Below, in pieces: positions 22,963 through 36,173 of a DNA stretch of 64,000 nucleotides; within the stretch, counting starts at the first letter, position 1, and each line of letters begins with the position of its first letter. Position numbers and translations under genes: made by a program. The DNA is taken from contig JAKCWW010000107.1 in assembly GCA_026260175.1 (NCBI GenBank), positions 62,001 to 126,000 of the forward strand. The letters are read 5' to 3'. The stretch comes from Reticulitermes lucifugus (taxonomy: Eukaryota > Arthropoda > Insecta > Blattodea > Rhinotermitidae). The notes beneath the pieces are model-generated. The model was not told where the DNA came from. It was given only the letters and a program-made list of their open reading frames with translations, and did not search any database.

Positions 22963-24040
22963 ATTAATACATACATATATTCCCAACAACGTATTATATC
23001 AAGTAAGGTTTTAAACCTAATTCCCCTAATATTATGTATGTTCTTACATTACATGGAATATGGTAAAACTTTTTTTATTACAAAAATATAGTTTCTTTAA
23101 TTATTTTATTTGTGTATATGAATATTACTTCTGTTGTTGCAAATTTTGCGGTATAGCTTTTCAATCGTGTTGCGTCAGTCATTACTATGGTCGACACTTT
23201 TCCACAAAATCCATAATATAGTGAGCGTAACATATTTAAAAATAGGAACTCTTTTTCTAGACCTTGGCCTCACTGAGGTATGCTTATATCTTTATTGTAA
23301 TATCACACTGTACTGTTGTAATAAAGGATAAGTCGTTGATTAACCGAGACATGCTTTCCTACGCATTGAATCAAATTTTGGGGCCGGGTAATTTACATAA
23401 AGGAAAGAGAAATTTTTGTGTTTCTCAATTTGTTTTAGTTATGGTGAATTCTTATTTCATTCCACTAATAATTTCTATCAACTCTCCATTAAATTAAAAA
23501 CTTATAATAGATCAAAGAATTTAAGACTGAATATTGATACACGTCTCTCTTTGGACTGTACCATAAGAGAACATAAATTCCGGTTGAATACAAAGCAACA
23601 GGTCTCTCCGCTATATGTCGTAAGTTTCAATCATAAAGCACATATCATATAATAATTTATCGGTAATGTATCAACAATAAGACATACTTTTAGAGATTAA
23701 AATAGCCCTCAGTAAGTCAACTTAAAAAAGAATCTGTAAACGTAAAAGTTACAAACACGATGCTACGGGTTTATTTGGGGGCCCTTAAAGCAGGATAATT
23801 TTCGACGCTACAAGGTTCAGCAATAATACCTTAATCTCATATAATGATCCAAGTCACTGGAAAAAAAAAGGTCACGAAAAACATTTTATATTATTACGTG
23901 AAAACAATTTAATTACAACTTGTAATATACAATATACGAACGTGTATAATGCAAAGGGATTTGAGGTCTCAGAACCTTCCCCATACAACAAACTGTTCTA
24001 AATACTTAATGTGTGTGTACATATGTATACGTATATAATG
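22963..24040. other. unannotated AT-rich DNA
   Basis: Several overlapping short frames at 23134-23652 (+) are AT-driven. Nothing is recognised. Confidence 0.45.
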
Positions 24041-24078
24041 CCTGAAGATGGTTTTTAATTTTAAGCTGAAACATTACC
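24041..24078 (+). repeat. CTGANGA...GAAAC motif, locus 5
   Basis: The plus strand reads CCTGAAGATGGTTTTTAATT, then TTAAGCTGAAACATTACC. It has the same CTGAAGATGG and GAAACA blocks as the fold-back at 32245, with a weak stem between. Confidence 0.5.
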
Positions 24079-27000
24079 TTACACCAATATAATGAATTCT
24101 GTTAAACCGATATAACATTCCTCTCTCTATTAGAGGAAATACATTTTCTGAACATGTCAGTGTTAGTGTCTAATTAGACAAGCTGGAAAGAGAAATATAA
24201 GAAATCGGCTAATTATTTCATCACCAAGAGCAGTACTAGATTAATCCACTTGAACAGAAAGGCAACTGGAAGACCCAGACTTTAGACACAATTAAAAAGG
24301 AAAGGGAAGTGAAAACAGAGAGGATAAAGGACGCCAATGAAATTAGACAGATTCTGGGCATATTCCGTCGAGGGCAGAAGAAAAGGAAGAAAAGAAAATG
24401 TTTTAAATAATTACACAGCTAAGCACATAAATGTTTATGCTACTGGAGTGTTTTCCTTTACGGTTGTTCCCAGAAAGAGAACTAACCTTTATCAAACGAA
24501 CATTTTCCCACAGTGTTATCAGAAGGTACCACCTCGACGTCTATCAGCAGCAAAGAGAATGTGTGGTCTAACCTCTAAAAGGAAATCCCATAAATAATGA
24601 GTAAAAACCCGCAGATGGGGATTTTTTCGGCTTCAGATAGAAAGCATGATCCGTAATAAGGTATGTGTGAATTTTGGAAAGAGGAAAATTTGTGTAAATA
24701 TTAGTTCAGATTCTATACATTGAAATGATAAATTCTTAAAGTCTTTATGCCATTCTATTTCATGATAAAGTTCATTAATCCACAAGAAAAAGAGAAATAA
24801 TTCGGTGCAGCATCTGGACTGTGTTGGAATGTAAGTATTCGGATGTTGCTAGGAAAAAATACACATGTTTATTCGAAAAGAAACTTTGTTTCTTTTGTCC
24901 ACCTCAGTGTCCAGACGAACAAAAACCTTCAAAATATTTCTACAGTTTTTCCTTTCCAAATCACTCACATATTATAAGAGAGAAAATATATTATATTACT
25001 TTGCGCCTGTACAGTGTGCTTCCTTTTATAGTGTGACAACAGCTATACTTTTATTTATCTGATAAATATCCCAGTACACTTTGTAACAAAGAATTTCACA
25101 CAGTTACAGCCTGCCAATGATGTAGTTAAACACAGTCTACAGATATTACGCTTTGTTTTTATCAAATTTCTAATGCGGAATTATTACCATTATAAAATAA
25201 TTCACAAGAGAGAGAGAGCTGATAGGGTTAAATTTGTAACAAAGGCCTTATAGTGTCTATGCTTTAGAAAAGTGCTGATAAGTTTGAAAGCAAGTAGACT
25301 TAGTCTCATTCCAATATGGCGTAGAGAGATTATGAAAATTAAAAACGACACCAAATTAAGAATGAATGGGATGAAAATTAATGAAGAATGTACTCAAAGT
25401 AATGGAAACCAGCGAAGCGAATGCTTTTACTCTCCATCCTACATCTTCAATTTATTTGGGGCAGCAGAAACAAAGGAGTCTAACTTTGAAACATTCAAGT
25501 GAGCGTATTATGAACTTAGCAAAGACTAACAATAGCAAGGAACATAGACTTACTTTCATTCACACAAGTAATTTGCTCTGTCGTTAAACTACAAATTATT
25601 GAGTTTTACATAAATTGGTTCTATGATTATGAAAAAGTGTTACGACTCTACTACAACATTTATTCCATTTTCACATCAAAGCACCTGGACAACATGAAAG
25701 ACACGTGTGAAATAGCGCTACAGATTTGGGACCCTATATATGGCCTACAAATTACAGTGTCGAATTGCAAGTGTTATTACCCTCTTCACATTTTTAAGGC
25801 GATCTAAATTATACCGCAATGCACTGACTGTTAAAAGGAAATGTGAAACAGTAAGTTCCAGTAAACAGCAACCGTCGGTCCTTGACATTTCTGAGACATA
25901 AATATGACACATTAAAAATTATAACTGCTATGCATACAGTATGTAAGATTGTGCTGTTTTATGTACTGGAATATAAGCAGCCTGATCTAAATATTTAATT
26001 ATTTACAGCTGTTTAAACTAAAACAGATATGCAACCGAAACGTTTTGATCACTTTCACTACGTTGTCTACTAAACCAATGATTTTGGGCAATTCAACTTT
26101 AAAATACTTTCTTATCCATTTATCCATTTTTTAAACAATTACTGTCTTGTGGGACGTATAGCCTTGTATTCTGGAAGAAATTTTTCAATTTTTGTGATGT
26201 AAAGGCTGTATCCGACTTTAGGATGAGAGAGTGGATATATCACATTCTCCGAAACGTCTCCAAATTTATACCAAACAACACTGCGTCATGTCACTGAAGC
26301 CGATAATGTTAGTAACTTATATCAGAGCACCAATTTTCGCATATTCTAAAGGTACCTCCTGTTGCATCGTTCTACAAACATTACATTGAAACTCTTGAAA
26401 TAAATAAATATGTAAGTTTAGACAATCACTTTCATATTACCTTGAACATCCTGTATGTACTCATTAATATTTCCTTAAAAAACACTCTTACCTTTATTCA
26501 AATACTGTAATATATCACGAAACTTGTAAGCTCCCATTTTAATTCCGAAGTAGAAAAACACAGGTATGCGTGACGATCAAGATACATCACTCATGACTCG
26601 TTTGGTGTAATGAGTTAGAGTAATTAAAAGACAGAATGATTCACAATAAATAACATACATTATAGTTACCAGTTTAAATCATGTTTTGATTTTGTTTTCC
26701 TGTTTTGTGCAAAATGGCAGAAACTCTCAATTAGCAACCAAAATCCAGCCTCTCTCCTACATAATTTAGAACAGAGAATTATTATGACTTTCAGACAAGA
26801 AAAGCAACTCATTCCGCTCTTCTGGTAACTAATGTTGGCTTCAAAGATAGTAGCAAATGCTAAGGTTAAAAACAAGTTTCAACTAAAACGTACACAAATA
26901 AAAATTGAGAATAAGATTAAGAAATATCTTATTATAAAGCAACTAAAACCCACGTGGTTAGAAAATTCAACCCTTTGAATTTTTGGCAACTGTCATTTAT

Positions 27001-29488
27001 TTAATTTGTATATAAATTTAGTTTCTCTCGCCCAGAAAACAGACTCCTTTGTTATTTAAACAAAAATCGTCTAATTTTGTTTAAGGAAACAACGGAGGTT
27101 TCTTTTCATAACGGAAAAGCACATAAATACAATATGGGGCAAATGCAGCAAGTGGTATATACTGTTACCCCTAGGTCTTAAATGGTTAATCGACCATACA
27201 GAATCTTGAGAAGTTTTCTCAGAATGTACACGTAACTCCTGAAATCTTCAGAAGATGATAATGAGGTAAATACACTAAATTAAGAAAAGAATGGGAAAGG
27301 CATAAAAAATTCTAATCCGAACGGTTAGACAAATTATAATTTGAGACACTAGGCGCAGACTCAAATATAATATTAAAGTGGTTCGGAGAGAAAAAGAACC
27401 TGAACCAAACGCAACTTATTCAGGATATCCATTGGCGGACATATATATATATATAACGTATATATTTGCCATTAAAATTTTAAACTTTACGGGTGCCAAT
27501 GCAATGCTTAAGAAATTCATCCTCCTGATGCAGGCATATATTTTATTGAACAAATTCTACTATGTCAAAAACGTAAAAGCCAATTTTGTATCTGTGTACG
27601 CCGTAAGGCATACAGAGCGAGTAGAAGAAGAACTACACTAATCCTTAACCTTGGGACTAGATGGAGTCTGTCAAAGGAAATGCCTGTAGTTACTGTTGAA
27701 TTCACTGATTTTTGTAAAGTAATTTATACATATACGAGACAAGAATATGGGAGGTGAAACTGAGTATATATTTCTCAAATGCTTGACTTGATATTTTGCT
27801 TACCTCATTCATTCATATTTATTACAAAAGAAAGTTTATTGTTGAAGAAAAAACTGGTGTACAGGATTAGAAATTAGAGCTCTTAAATTTTGTGAATGGT
27901 TAATCACACTGAAGACATGTCCAGTGAAGTTTTTAGACGTCATTTTATGCATTAAATTTTGTATAATGGTGAGTTTTATATGACATAATGATGTAGAGCT
28001 CAGCATCATGCATAATAAAGTATTCTAGGATACGGAATGGAAAAAAAACAGCACTAAATCTACCCATCTCTTAGCAGCCTTTATTTTCGGTATTTGCTGA
28101 GTACTTTAAAAGCTGAAACAAGATGGCGGAAACGGATGCTCCATTATGTATTATATTCAATTACAAAACTTCGCTCACAGAAGGCAAACAGAAAGCAGGC
28201 AACGTCTAGTTTAGATATTTATTAAGGATTATTTATATAATTCAGTAAGGCTATCGTGAAAGAAAGAGAGCTCCATACAGACACAAAGAAAATATGATGA
28301 TTTCTTCCCAAAAGTTTATTGATTTGAAATACATCGCGCTTCTTCCTCCTAGCTAATTATTTAAACGTCTTCATTCTTATTAAGCAAGTGAATATTCGTA
28401 GTGACTGGAACAGGAAACATGTCAACGACTTTCTTCAACTGACAAACTTGTAAGTTTTATATCCAAGAATATTACATTCATTTCAATATAGAACGCCAAA
28501 AGAGATACGCAGCTTGTGTGGCTGATTCGCTATCCATTACAATTCTCGAAATTATATCACCTAGATAACCGCGTGAGAAAATTTTGCATCAAATTAAAGA
28601 AACCAGAAACACGACAAAAATAGAATGAGAAACAACATGTAATTTTATTCAGGATATATTCCCTCCGTGTGCCTTTGGTGAAACAAATAATCTAGCTGTT
28701 CGTCTGATAGAAAGTTCGGTGGCAGTAATTTTCTTGCGTTTCCGTACATAAGACAAACAAAAGTGTAACAGGAAAACAAAAAGACAAAAACCTCCAAATG
28801 TGCTCTAGTTGTTTCGAAAAATCCCCTTCAGTTGGATACAGAGTTACTGGAATGTCATAACGTCTAAGAAATAGTAATAATAAAAAGACACCGCATTGGA
28901 AATTTCTTGCTTTCAAAATTATAAATAAAGTACCTTCCTGTGTTTTTCATATTGTGGCAAGGAGTTCTAAGAAAGGAGGGCTCCTTCTTTACTGTATGCT
29001 ATTATTGAACTCGCATAGGAGTTTTAGCTTTCCCTAATACTGCATTTCGTGACTGCAGCTCCTTGCGAATTGTCACTTAAACTTCATGCGTGTTTGTATG
29101 TTCTACAACCAAATGACCTGAACTCTATAATTCATCGTAACCCAGTTCTATGTTTACTTTCCCTGATAGCAAAGCCACAAAATCGACTGCCAAGTATATG
29201 CATTTCTGTTGGTTAGACTAATGCATTATTTCAAACCCGCGTAATTGCATATATGGCAGTGATATGCAAACTTAAATTTCTATGTGATTAAATACTGGTT
29301 GAACATAAAACATAACCCGAAAAATCATTTACGATCTATGTCTACAATTTAAATCCAGTTTCTGGTCTCATTAAAATTACGTAGTTATGTGGCTGTATGA
29401 TGAATGAAGGACAAATGGAGGACAGAGAGAAAGAAAAGTGAAAAAAATGTTTGTAAATTCTAAAAGGTTCTGACGATGATATGTAACA
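24079..29488. other. long unannotated AT-rich stretch
   Basis: This is 5.4 kb with no recognised gene or SINE. A short (AG)n run lies at about 25207-25218 and (AT)n at about 27448-27460. Open frames of 60-87 codons (24337, 24821, 25272, 25381, 27378 on plus; 26666, 28692 on minus) show AT-driven composition and no motif. Confidence 0.4.
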
Positions 29489-29693
29489 TTGAGAATCAAT
29501 GGGTTTCTGGACTCTATCCATCGTCCGAAAATATAAAATAACTAAATAACACGACGTTTCGGAAACTGTATCTGCTTCCGCCCTCAGGTGAAGGGAGAGG
29601 ACGGAAGTGGATCCAGTTTCCGAAACGTCGTGTTATCTAATTATTTTAGATTTCCGGACGATGGACAAAGTCCAGAAACCTATTGATTCTCAA
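29489..29693. repeat. fold-back element 2 (~205 bp) with paired motifs
   Basis: A long, nearly continuous palindrome. TTGAGAATCAATGGGTTTCT at the left is answered by the complement ending TATTGATTCTCAA at 29693. CCATCGTCCGAAAAT, ACGACGTTTCGGAAACTG and CTTCCGCCCTC each have inverted partners to the right. Both strands contain GGAAG-loop-TTTCCGAAACGTCGTG, preceded by CCTGAGGGC on the minus strand and CCTCAGGTGA on the plus strand. The whole could fold into one hairpin when transcribed. No ORF. Confidence 0.9.
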
Positions 29694-31554
29694 AACTGTT
29701 TGTAATTAAAGAGGAAAGAAAATACTACAGCACCAGATTTCTTCGGTTATTTAAATTAGGTATATGTGTTTTTAAAACAAAGAAAGTTTTAAACGCGAGA
29801 TAATACACATATACTTGCTTTAAAACTGAATAATTTTGTAAGAGATAAGAAGGGAAGTGTTCCTTCAACGAGCTTTGTTAAGCCAATTTTATTAACTGGC
29901 CAGGACGTCCCAGGTAATATCATTCAAAATCACAGTAACAAATTTTTCAAATTGGCAATAAATTTTAGACAAACACATGTAAGAAGGAACTTACTCGCTG
30001 ACACAGAATTATAAATGTCAGTCACAGGATATACGAGTGTGTCTCTTTCAAATAAAATAAAATACGAAATTACGAATTGATTTTTATGTACAAAACAGGT
30101 TCTTGATTCGTTTCTTATTGGCAGACAAGCTTCAGTACTGGGTTTTTATGTAATATGTCAAAATATTCTTACCAACTACTTGAAACATTTATTAATATTG
30201 TTATTTTTCATTTGTGTTACAATATTTTCAGTCTGTCAATTTTGTCAATTAGACACCAATATTCGTATACTACGTAACTCACTTATTCAAACATTTTATT
30301 TTGTTATGTTACGAGGGGATGCATGAACATGCAATAATGTGAATGTCATCTCCTAACGCTTTTCGAAATATTTGTATGTTATTTCCTGTGATGTGAGTAG
30401 ACGGGTCTTCAAGCATAGTTGTACCTTATGTCGTGTAAGTATCATCACAGAGAAATTAGGATTTTTTATATACTGAGTGTTTTAACAGACACTAATTTCA
30501 AAGAACGGTACTCCACAATGCCTTTCATAATGAGGTACGGATGGACAGATATGAACTAAACACAATATTCCACTAACTCGGTTTGCATAAATGCCGCCTC
30601 AATATCCCTTTCTTCGGATTCGCTTATCTTTCTCTCAAGACTGCAAAGACTTATAATTTATTCCACATCTGGATTAAAACTTGTTACTTTCATTATGAAA
30701 CTAAAACAACTAGACTGATACGTTGCGTTATAAACACTCATAAAACGCCAGTAACTAACGAAGTCTAGTGTTAAATACGCCAGTCACAGATATTTATATA
30801 AAATGCAGCAAAGGAAATGTAATGCAAAGTACGTAATCATAACGGGGCCTACACCGAAATACTTTAAACAGACAGCTAAGTACTCGATTAAAATTGGTCT
30901 TTTTAAATAATGGATTCAAAAGCATGAAAACAAAAGAACAATTTGTCATTTTAACAACTAGGAAGTAGCATACCAAATTTTAAAATTTAAAATTTAAAAT
31001 TATACACCACATCTTTTGTATTAAATGACACACCACAAAGAATTACAAGCCGATTGTAATTTATAATTTATATCATTTGAGAGATCACGCAAAAAAATTA
31101 CATTCTTAATTTAGTTTTAAGTTTTTGTATATAAATAAACAAATGATGATCGGCTTGATTGAAAACTATAGTTTTTGAAAAAATAATAATTAATTAAGGT
31201 TGCGTCATACTGAATATGTACTGTTATTTATGTAAAACAAGACCAGCCGCATTAGATCAAGCATATTTAAATTAGTGCACTCCCTTTTATCATCAGCTAA
31301 AATATGTATCACTTCTTACATTGTGTTTGAAAATATATTATCATTGTTATCATTACGGTAATGTAGTTAATAGTAATTATTATTATGGCAAACTTATTAT
31401 TGCTACGATGTACAGCCGAACATATTAAGTATGCAGGAACTGCTAAAATTCCGAAGAATGTCATCATCATTAAACAAAAACGAACCTGAAGCTACCAAAC
31501 ATGGAGACTGAATTAACCCCTCAGGAATAAAATAAGCTCATAATTTTTAGTCCC
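29694..31554. other. unannotated AT-rich DNA
   Basis: A small AAATTTTAAAATTTAAAATT run (about 30976-31000) is the only repeat. No gene is seen. Confidence 0.45.
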
Positions 31555-31625
31555 CATTTTTTATAATATACGACTCCAACCTCTAGTTCCTCATTTTTTA
31601 TAATATACGACCCCAACCACTAATA
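31555..31625 (+). repeat. 37-bp tandem duplication
   Basis: CATTTTTTATAATATACGAC occurs at 31555 and again at 31592, followed by TCCAACC or CCCAACC. Two units, few mismatches. Confidence 0.85.
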
Positions 31626-31890
31626 AGTCCACGTCCTCTAAATTCCTCCATATTCTTCCTCCGCTATGTGTACAACTTACCCTGTAGGTTAGACAAAACC
31701 TGTAACATCACTCTTACTCCCCCCGTTACGTCTTATAACTTTCTCCTCTCATCATACCCTACCTTCATCATTCCACTCTTATCGTTCAAACCCCTTGACC
31801 CCTATCTATCTCTTCCCCCTTTGTCTTTACATTCTCTTCTTTCTTTCCTAACCCTTCACCTCATTCTTCTCATTTTCTCGAGTTCTCATC
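31626..31890. repeat. pyrimidine-rich low-complexity tract
   Basis: The plus strand is dominated by C and T (for example TCTCTTCCCCCTTTGTC and TTCTCTTCTTTCTTTCC). A 90-codon frame rich in L, S and P reads through it and into 31940; it is a composition artefact. Confidence 0.7.
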
Positions 31891-32225
31891 TAACACGAGT
31901 TACCCTGACAAGACGAGGGACTGCGCCAGAAGTCGACTAATGACGTCACAGTATCAATCCTGACATGCCCGCAATATGTCGAAGACTCAGCGGAAGGAAG
32001 GCTGGATCGTATATAACTTCACAAATAAATCCGTGTTGGAAATCACACCACGAAGCTCAACAGTACTAAGAATCAGGGAACTCGATAAAGGGGAATATGA
32101 GGCACTTACCGCCCCCTCCATTAATGTATATTATCATTTTCTACAGAGATGCCTGATACTTTACGCCACGCTCAGCAGAATAGTGAAGAAACTAGTTAAG
32201 TTAATATAAATTTTATATTGCTTTC
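31891..32225. other. unannotated DNA
   Basis: A 77-codon frame at 31976-32209 (+) has fairly ordinary amino-acid use (IVYNFTNKSVLEITPRSSTV) but no recognisable family. It is left uncalled. Confidence 0.4.
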
Positions 32226-32490
32226 ACCGTGCATTTTTCTCACTAATTCAGTTTTTTACCAACAAATGCACACACAAAAAACCACTCTTTTATAGTTTTA
32301 TTAACATAGATTTATACCCCTACACGTGTTTAAGTCCTTGGTCCATCTTCAGGGTGTAGAATTGTAGTAGCTTATTATCCTCCTGAAGATGGTCCAAGGA
32401 CTGAAACACGTGTAGGGGTATAAATCTATACTAATAAAACTATAAAAGAGTGGTTTTTTGTGTGTGTATTTGTTGGTAAAAAACTGAATT
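32226..32490. repeat. fold-back element 3 (~246 bp), largest, with paired motifs
   Basis: The left arm, 32245-32354, and right arm, 32383-32490, are near-perfect reverse complements of about 108 bp, separated by under 30 bp. Each arm contains CCTGAAGATGG, a short stem, and GAAACACGTGTAGGGG (minus-strand copy has TAAAC). On the plus-strand copy GGTCC and GGACT flank a two-base loop. Just outside, at 32226-32244, is ACCGTGCATTTTT. Together with AACAAATGCAC in the left arm, this is shared with the hairpin at 55203. Confidence 0.92.
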
Positions 32491-33237
32491 ATTTAATATA
32501 ATTTTCTTACGTCAAAGTAATTTAATGTCACTCATAACAATATTTCTGCCATTATGTTTCTGTCATCGCACCATAACGCACGCATTCTTTCATAAGAAAT
32601 GCATCACGGGTTTCTCTAGTCTTGGATAAGGTGATACTAATGACCGTGAATATTCTTAACCAATATACAGCCAAGAGAGTATTTCATTGCGCAAACCATA
32701 AACTAATGACAGCAAAATTTTCTAGACAACCAATCGATTAACCTGATACTTCGAAATTACGGAATGTTTGGGAGTGTTTAACGACATTAGAACAATTGCA
32801 TGACCGTCCTGAAAGATTTTGTAATTTTCACACAGACAGACACTCAGTCAGTCAGTCAGTTAAGCGAATATTTGTCAGTCAGTCGTTAGCAAGTCAATGG
32901 CTGGCCCTAACATAAAGCAGTAACAAGCGGCCTTCAAGCTGTGGCGACTCATAGAGGACCGTTATATTTACTTTTCGTTTTAAGGGCTATATATTTGGTG
33001 ACTAATTTAAATTTTAAATCCCAGTGGTTAGTGTACGTGCCACTATGTTTGATATTACATCTCTGCATTTTGTCCAAATAAGACGCAGTGTTCCGTAAGA
33101 CTCTCAGAATAAACACCCATTACTTCCTTATACAATATTAGACAATTCGTCTTATAACGGAAATTCACTGTGTTTTCTGTGAGATGGAGGTTGAAGTATT
33201 GTACACTAATAAAATTTAAATCAGTGTTAAAAGTTTT
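32491..33237. other. unannotated DNA
   Basis: A short (CAGT)n run, TCAGTCAGTCAGTCAGT, lies near 32841-32860. No gene is seen. Confidence 0.45.
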
Positions 33238-33395
33238 TTCATGGTTCAGTCCGTTAGTTGCGCGGTTCTCAGCGCAGATATCCGGGTTTGATGCCAGCCC
33301 ATCCATGTGAGCTTTCTGGTGGATAAAGGAGCACTGAGGCAGATTTTACTCTGAGTACTTTCATTTTCCCTGTCAGTATCATTCCATGCCTATCT
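33238..33395 (+). mobile_element. SINE-B copy 4 (degraded)
   Basis: The tRNA-like head ATGGTTCAGTCCGTTAG, then TTGCGCGG, has a B-box relic CCGGGTTTGATGCC. It is followed by CCATGTGAGCTTTCTGGTGG, ATAAAGGAGCACTGAGGCAG and TTTTCCCTGTCAGTATCATT. Order and spacing match copy 2. Two minus-strand frames over it are shadows. Confidence 0.75.
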
Positions 33396-34772
33396 TCATC
33401 CAAACAATCTATTATCAGAAAGATATGCGGGCGTAGTCTCGGAACATTCAAAGAAGGCAATGCTCTTTCGTATACAGGGAATCACTGGAGAGAAAAATAC
33501 TTTTAAATTATTTTGTAGTCTTCAAAGCATTATTGCTAATTCGATAATTAAATAGAATTTATCCCAAAAATAAACACACGTATGGCCAAATATTTCTCTC
33601 AGATCTCAAAGTTATTTCGGTACATAACAGGGGATTCCATTCCAACATATGTAAATATTCACTTATCAGTCCGTCTATCCCATTGCACTTCAACGTAACA
33701 GGCTGCTGCCTCATTCTTACCACCATTACATAAAACAAATCCGCCACAAGAATTTTATGCTTTCCGAAACCAAGTTACCAGCAACTTAATAACTGAATAT
33801 CCACAATAATATCCAACTGTGTTTTACCGCTGAACTCAGAGGGCTGGCAATTTGTAAAATGGAGAAATGGGCGTACGAATCATTTCATTAATAATAGAAT
33901 GCATCGCGTGAAGATGACTCTGGCATTACTGCAATAGGTTCCGTACTGCCCACAATATCATTTGCACCCTGTAACTTACAAGGAAAAGGGTTAAAATCTC
34001 TAATCATTGTAACAAGGAATCAACTTAAGAATTAGGTTATGAAATCTTCTAAACTGTAGCAAACAGTCTTTTGATTTCCATCAACTAAGTACCATAATCT
34101 TTGAATTATAAATACGAGTAGTACGATTAGTAAAGAGGGCAATAAGTCATAACTTACGTAGCGTGCGTTAAGGCTGTATTCTTTTAATTACATGGATTAT
34201 CACGTAATAAGGATCTTTTAAGAGCCATGTATGCCCATGGGCAGAGGAACGGAAAGTGCACGGTTGGGGGTACTGGGGATGATGTGTTACAGCCGCCATT
34301 TATGTATTCCGATCACGCAGTGTGGCAAACCTCGATCCTTATGGTCCTATGCTGTGCACAGTCCGGCTGTTGCCAGGATTTCGACAGAGCAATCCAAATT
34401 CATTAGCAGATGGTGCTGCCAATAAATGTTGAAGACTCTTTGAGCTTTAGCATTTCGTTCCATGTCATTTTAGACCAACATTTCTATAAAAATAAACCTC
34501 CTCTTTCCACGCATTTTCAGTAAAACCTTCCTGCCTGTGATTCGATTGGATGCCATGTAGGGTATAATTGTTAAGTGCGAACTATGACAACTGTTTTTCC
34601 ATCGTTAGTAAACCATACAACCTACAACCTACTCTGTAATCTACTTGATATTTTCAAATTTTGTTACTAGGCTGCGAGACTCTTCCTTTAATAAAAAGGT
34701 GATCGATTTGAGATTATCATGGCGGTGTTAAGGAAGACTCTTTTTAGGATATAGAGTCTTGTGTACTGTCAC
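33396..34772. other. unannotated DNA
   Basis: A GC-richer patch at 34231-34425 has a 64-codon frame with no family resemblance. No repeat is recognised. Confidence 0.4.
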
Positions 34773-34817
34773 ATAGGAAATAACGTTTCGGAGAAGCTTG
34801 CTGCCTCCATCGTCAGA
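34773..34817 (-). repeat. CTGANGA...GAAAC motif, locus 8 (clean stem)
   Basis: The minus strand reads CTGACGATGGAG, loop GCAGCAAGCTT, then CTCCGAAACGTTAT. GGAG and CTCC pair perfectly between the CTGACGA and GAAAC blocks. It is a single copy without a fold-back arm and is closely related to the locus at 40287 (AGGTAGCAAGATCTTCCGAA). Confidence 0.65.
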
Positions 34818-35440
34818 GTAGTCAAATAAGGGTGGTTTACATAGAAGACGGAAACAACAAGTTTCCCCAAAAGGCTGGAAACCATACAAGACACCACAAA
34901 AATCATATCCCAGAGGAACAGAATATTCGACAGAAATATGTGTGTTACATTAGGAGTACTTCATCATTTTTCCACAACATGAACGAAATATAAACTCTGA
35001 AACTTGGATAATGTCACTTTATGTTAAGTAAATAAGAAAATAAATAAATATTGTATTACTATCTGTTCAAACGCTGATATAATATTAATGGAAAGTAAAT
35101 TTTGTAGTGTAAAATTATACTTCCATAATCTCTATATAAACACGGTTATAAATTTGTATGAAGCACTTAAATATTATCAAATAAACTATGTTCTCTGGAA
35201 TCGAAAGCAAAATATGTAATACAATTGAATAACTCTCATTTTGCTACGCATATTCGAACTAGGTGCTTGTCTAATATACACCAGTCATTGGTTGAAGGTG
35301 GACGATTTTACAGAACGAGTAAAAGAAAGATGGTGCAAGAAGAAAGGTTATAATGTTGTAGCGTACTATTATTTAACGTCATAACAAATTTAGAAGCTGG
35401 TATAAGATTTACGTTAACAAACATATTCAAAATAAATCCC
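34818..35440. other. unannotated AT-rich DNA
   Basis: Nothing recognisable. Confidence 0.45.
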
Positions 35441-35486
35441 GACACGACACTACGTTTATTCGTGTCTGCTACTTCGGGGTCTTCAG
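35441..35486 (-). repeat. CTGANGA...GAA motif, locus 9 (variant)
   Basis: The minus strand reads CTGAAGACCCCGAAGTAGC, then AGACACGAATAAACGTAGTG. GAAT replaces GAAAC, with an inverted ACACGAATAAACG. It is a variant or decayed member. Confidence 0.4.
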
Positions 35487-36173
35487 AAAATATTTCACAG
35501 GAGATCGAAGAAAACCGCCCTGTTCGTGAGCCTGATATGTTTCCCTATTACAGCATGTGTATAGCATGTACATTTCGGTAACTTAAACTTTACTAAGCTT
35601 GTAATGGGAGGCAGTTTGTTTTGACAGCTTAGGTGTAATTTCGTGAGCGACATTCTTGCAAATTGGCAAATCCTATAGGCCTACAGCTAGTGTGGAAGGT
35701 CACGACTATAATCCGACATTAACGACTTCTCCCTGGCGATGGGAAAACGAATCCATGCTTTAAGAACTTCCAGCTAACGTTAATTGGTTTTCCACTACGC
35801 CGCTTACATTGATAAACACTGAAATTGGTTTCAGTTTACTTATCATTAAAGGTCCCTATACCTCTTCTTTAACGAGAAAATTGGTTTTAATATCAGCGTT
35901 AGTGTTTCCAATTCATCCCACCATAAAATAAAAACAAACCGATTTTCAATCGAATAATATTGGCTGCAATATTAATAACTTCACGTAGCACGAGCCAAAT
36001 ATTCTCTGTAGCATGAAAAAATAAATAATGCTCAAAAACATAATACTCACTAACAATGATGTTACTGAAATCAAACATATTGGCAAAGGTCGATAATGTA
36101 GCCTAAAATTAATACCGCTACACGAAATGCGAATGTTTTATAAAACGGAAGGGAAATACTGAGAGAAGCAAGC
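35487..36173. other. unannotated DNA
   Basis: Nothing recognisable. Confidence 0.45.

Noticed and set aside
24250-24320. LINE-A fragment (CAACTGGAAGACCCAGAC)
   Set aside because: The short resemblance to the GRPR region is not supported by any flanking family sequence.
26041-26080. Another CTGANGA...GAAAC locus (CCGAAACGTTTTG)
   Set aside because: Only the GAAAC half is present; no CTGANGA block or stem upstream.
31668-31940. 90-codon ORF rich in L, S and P
   Set aside because: Artefact of a pyrimidine-rich tract.
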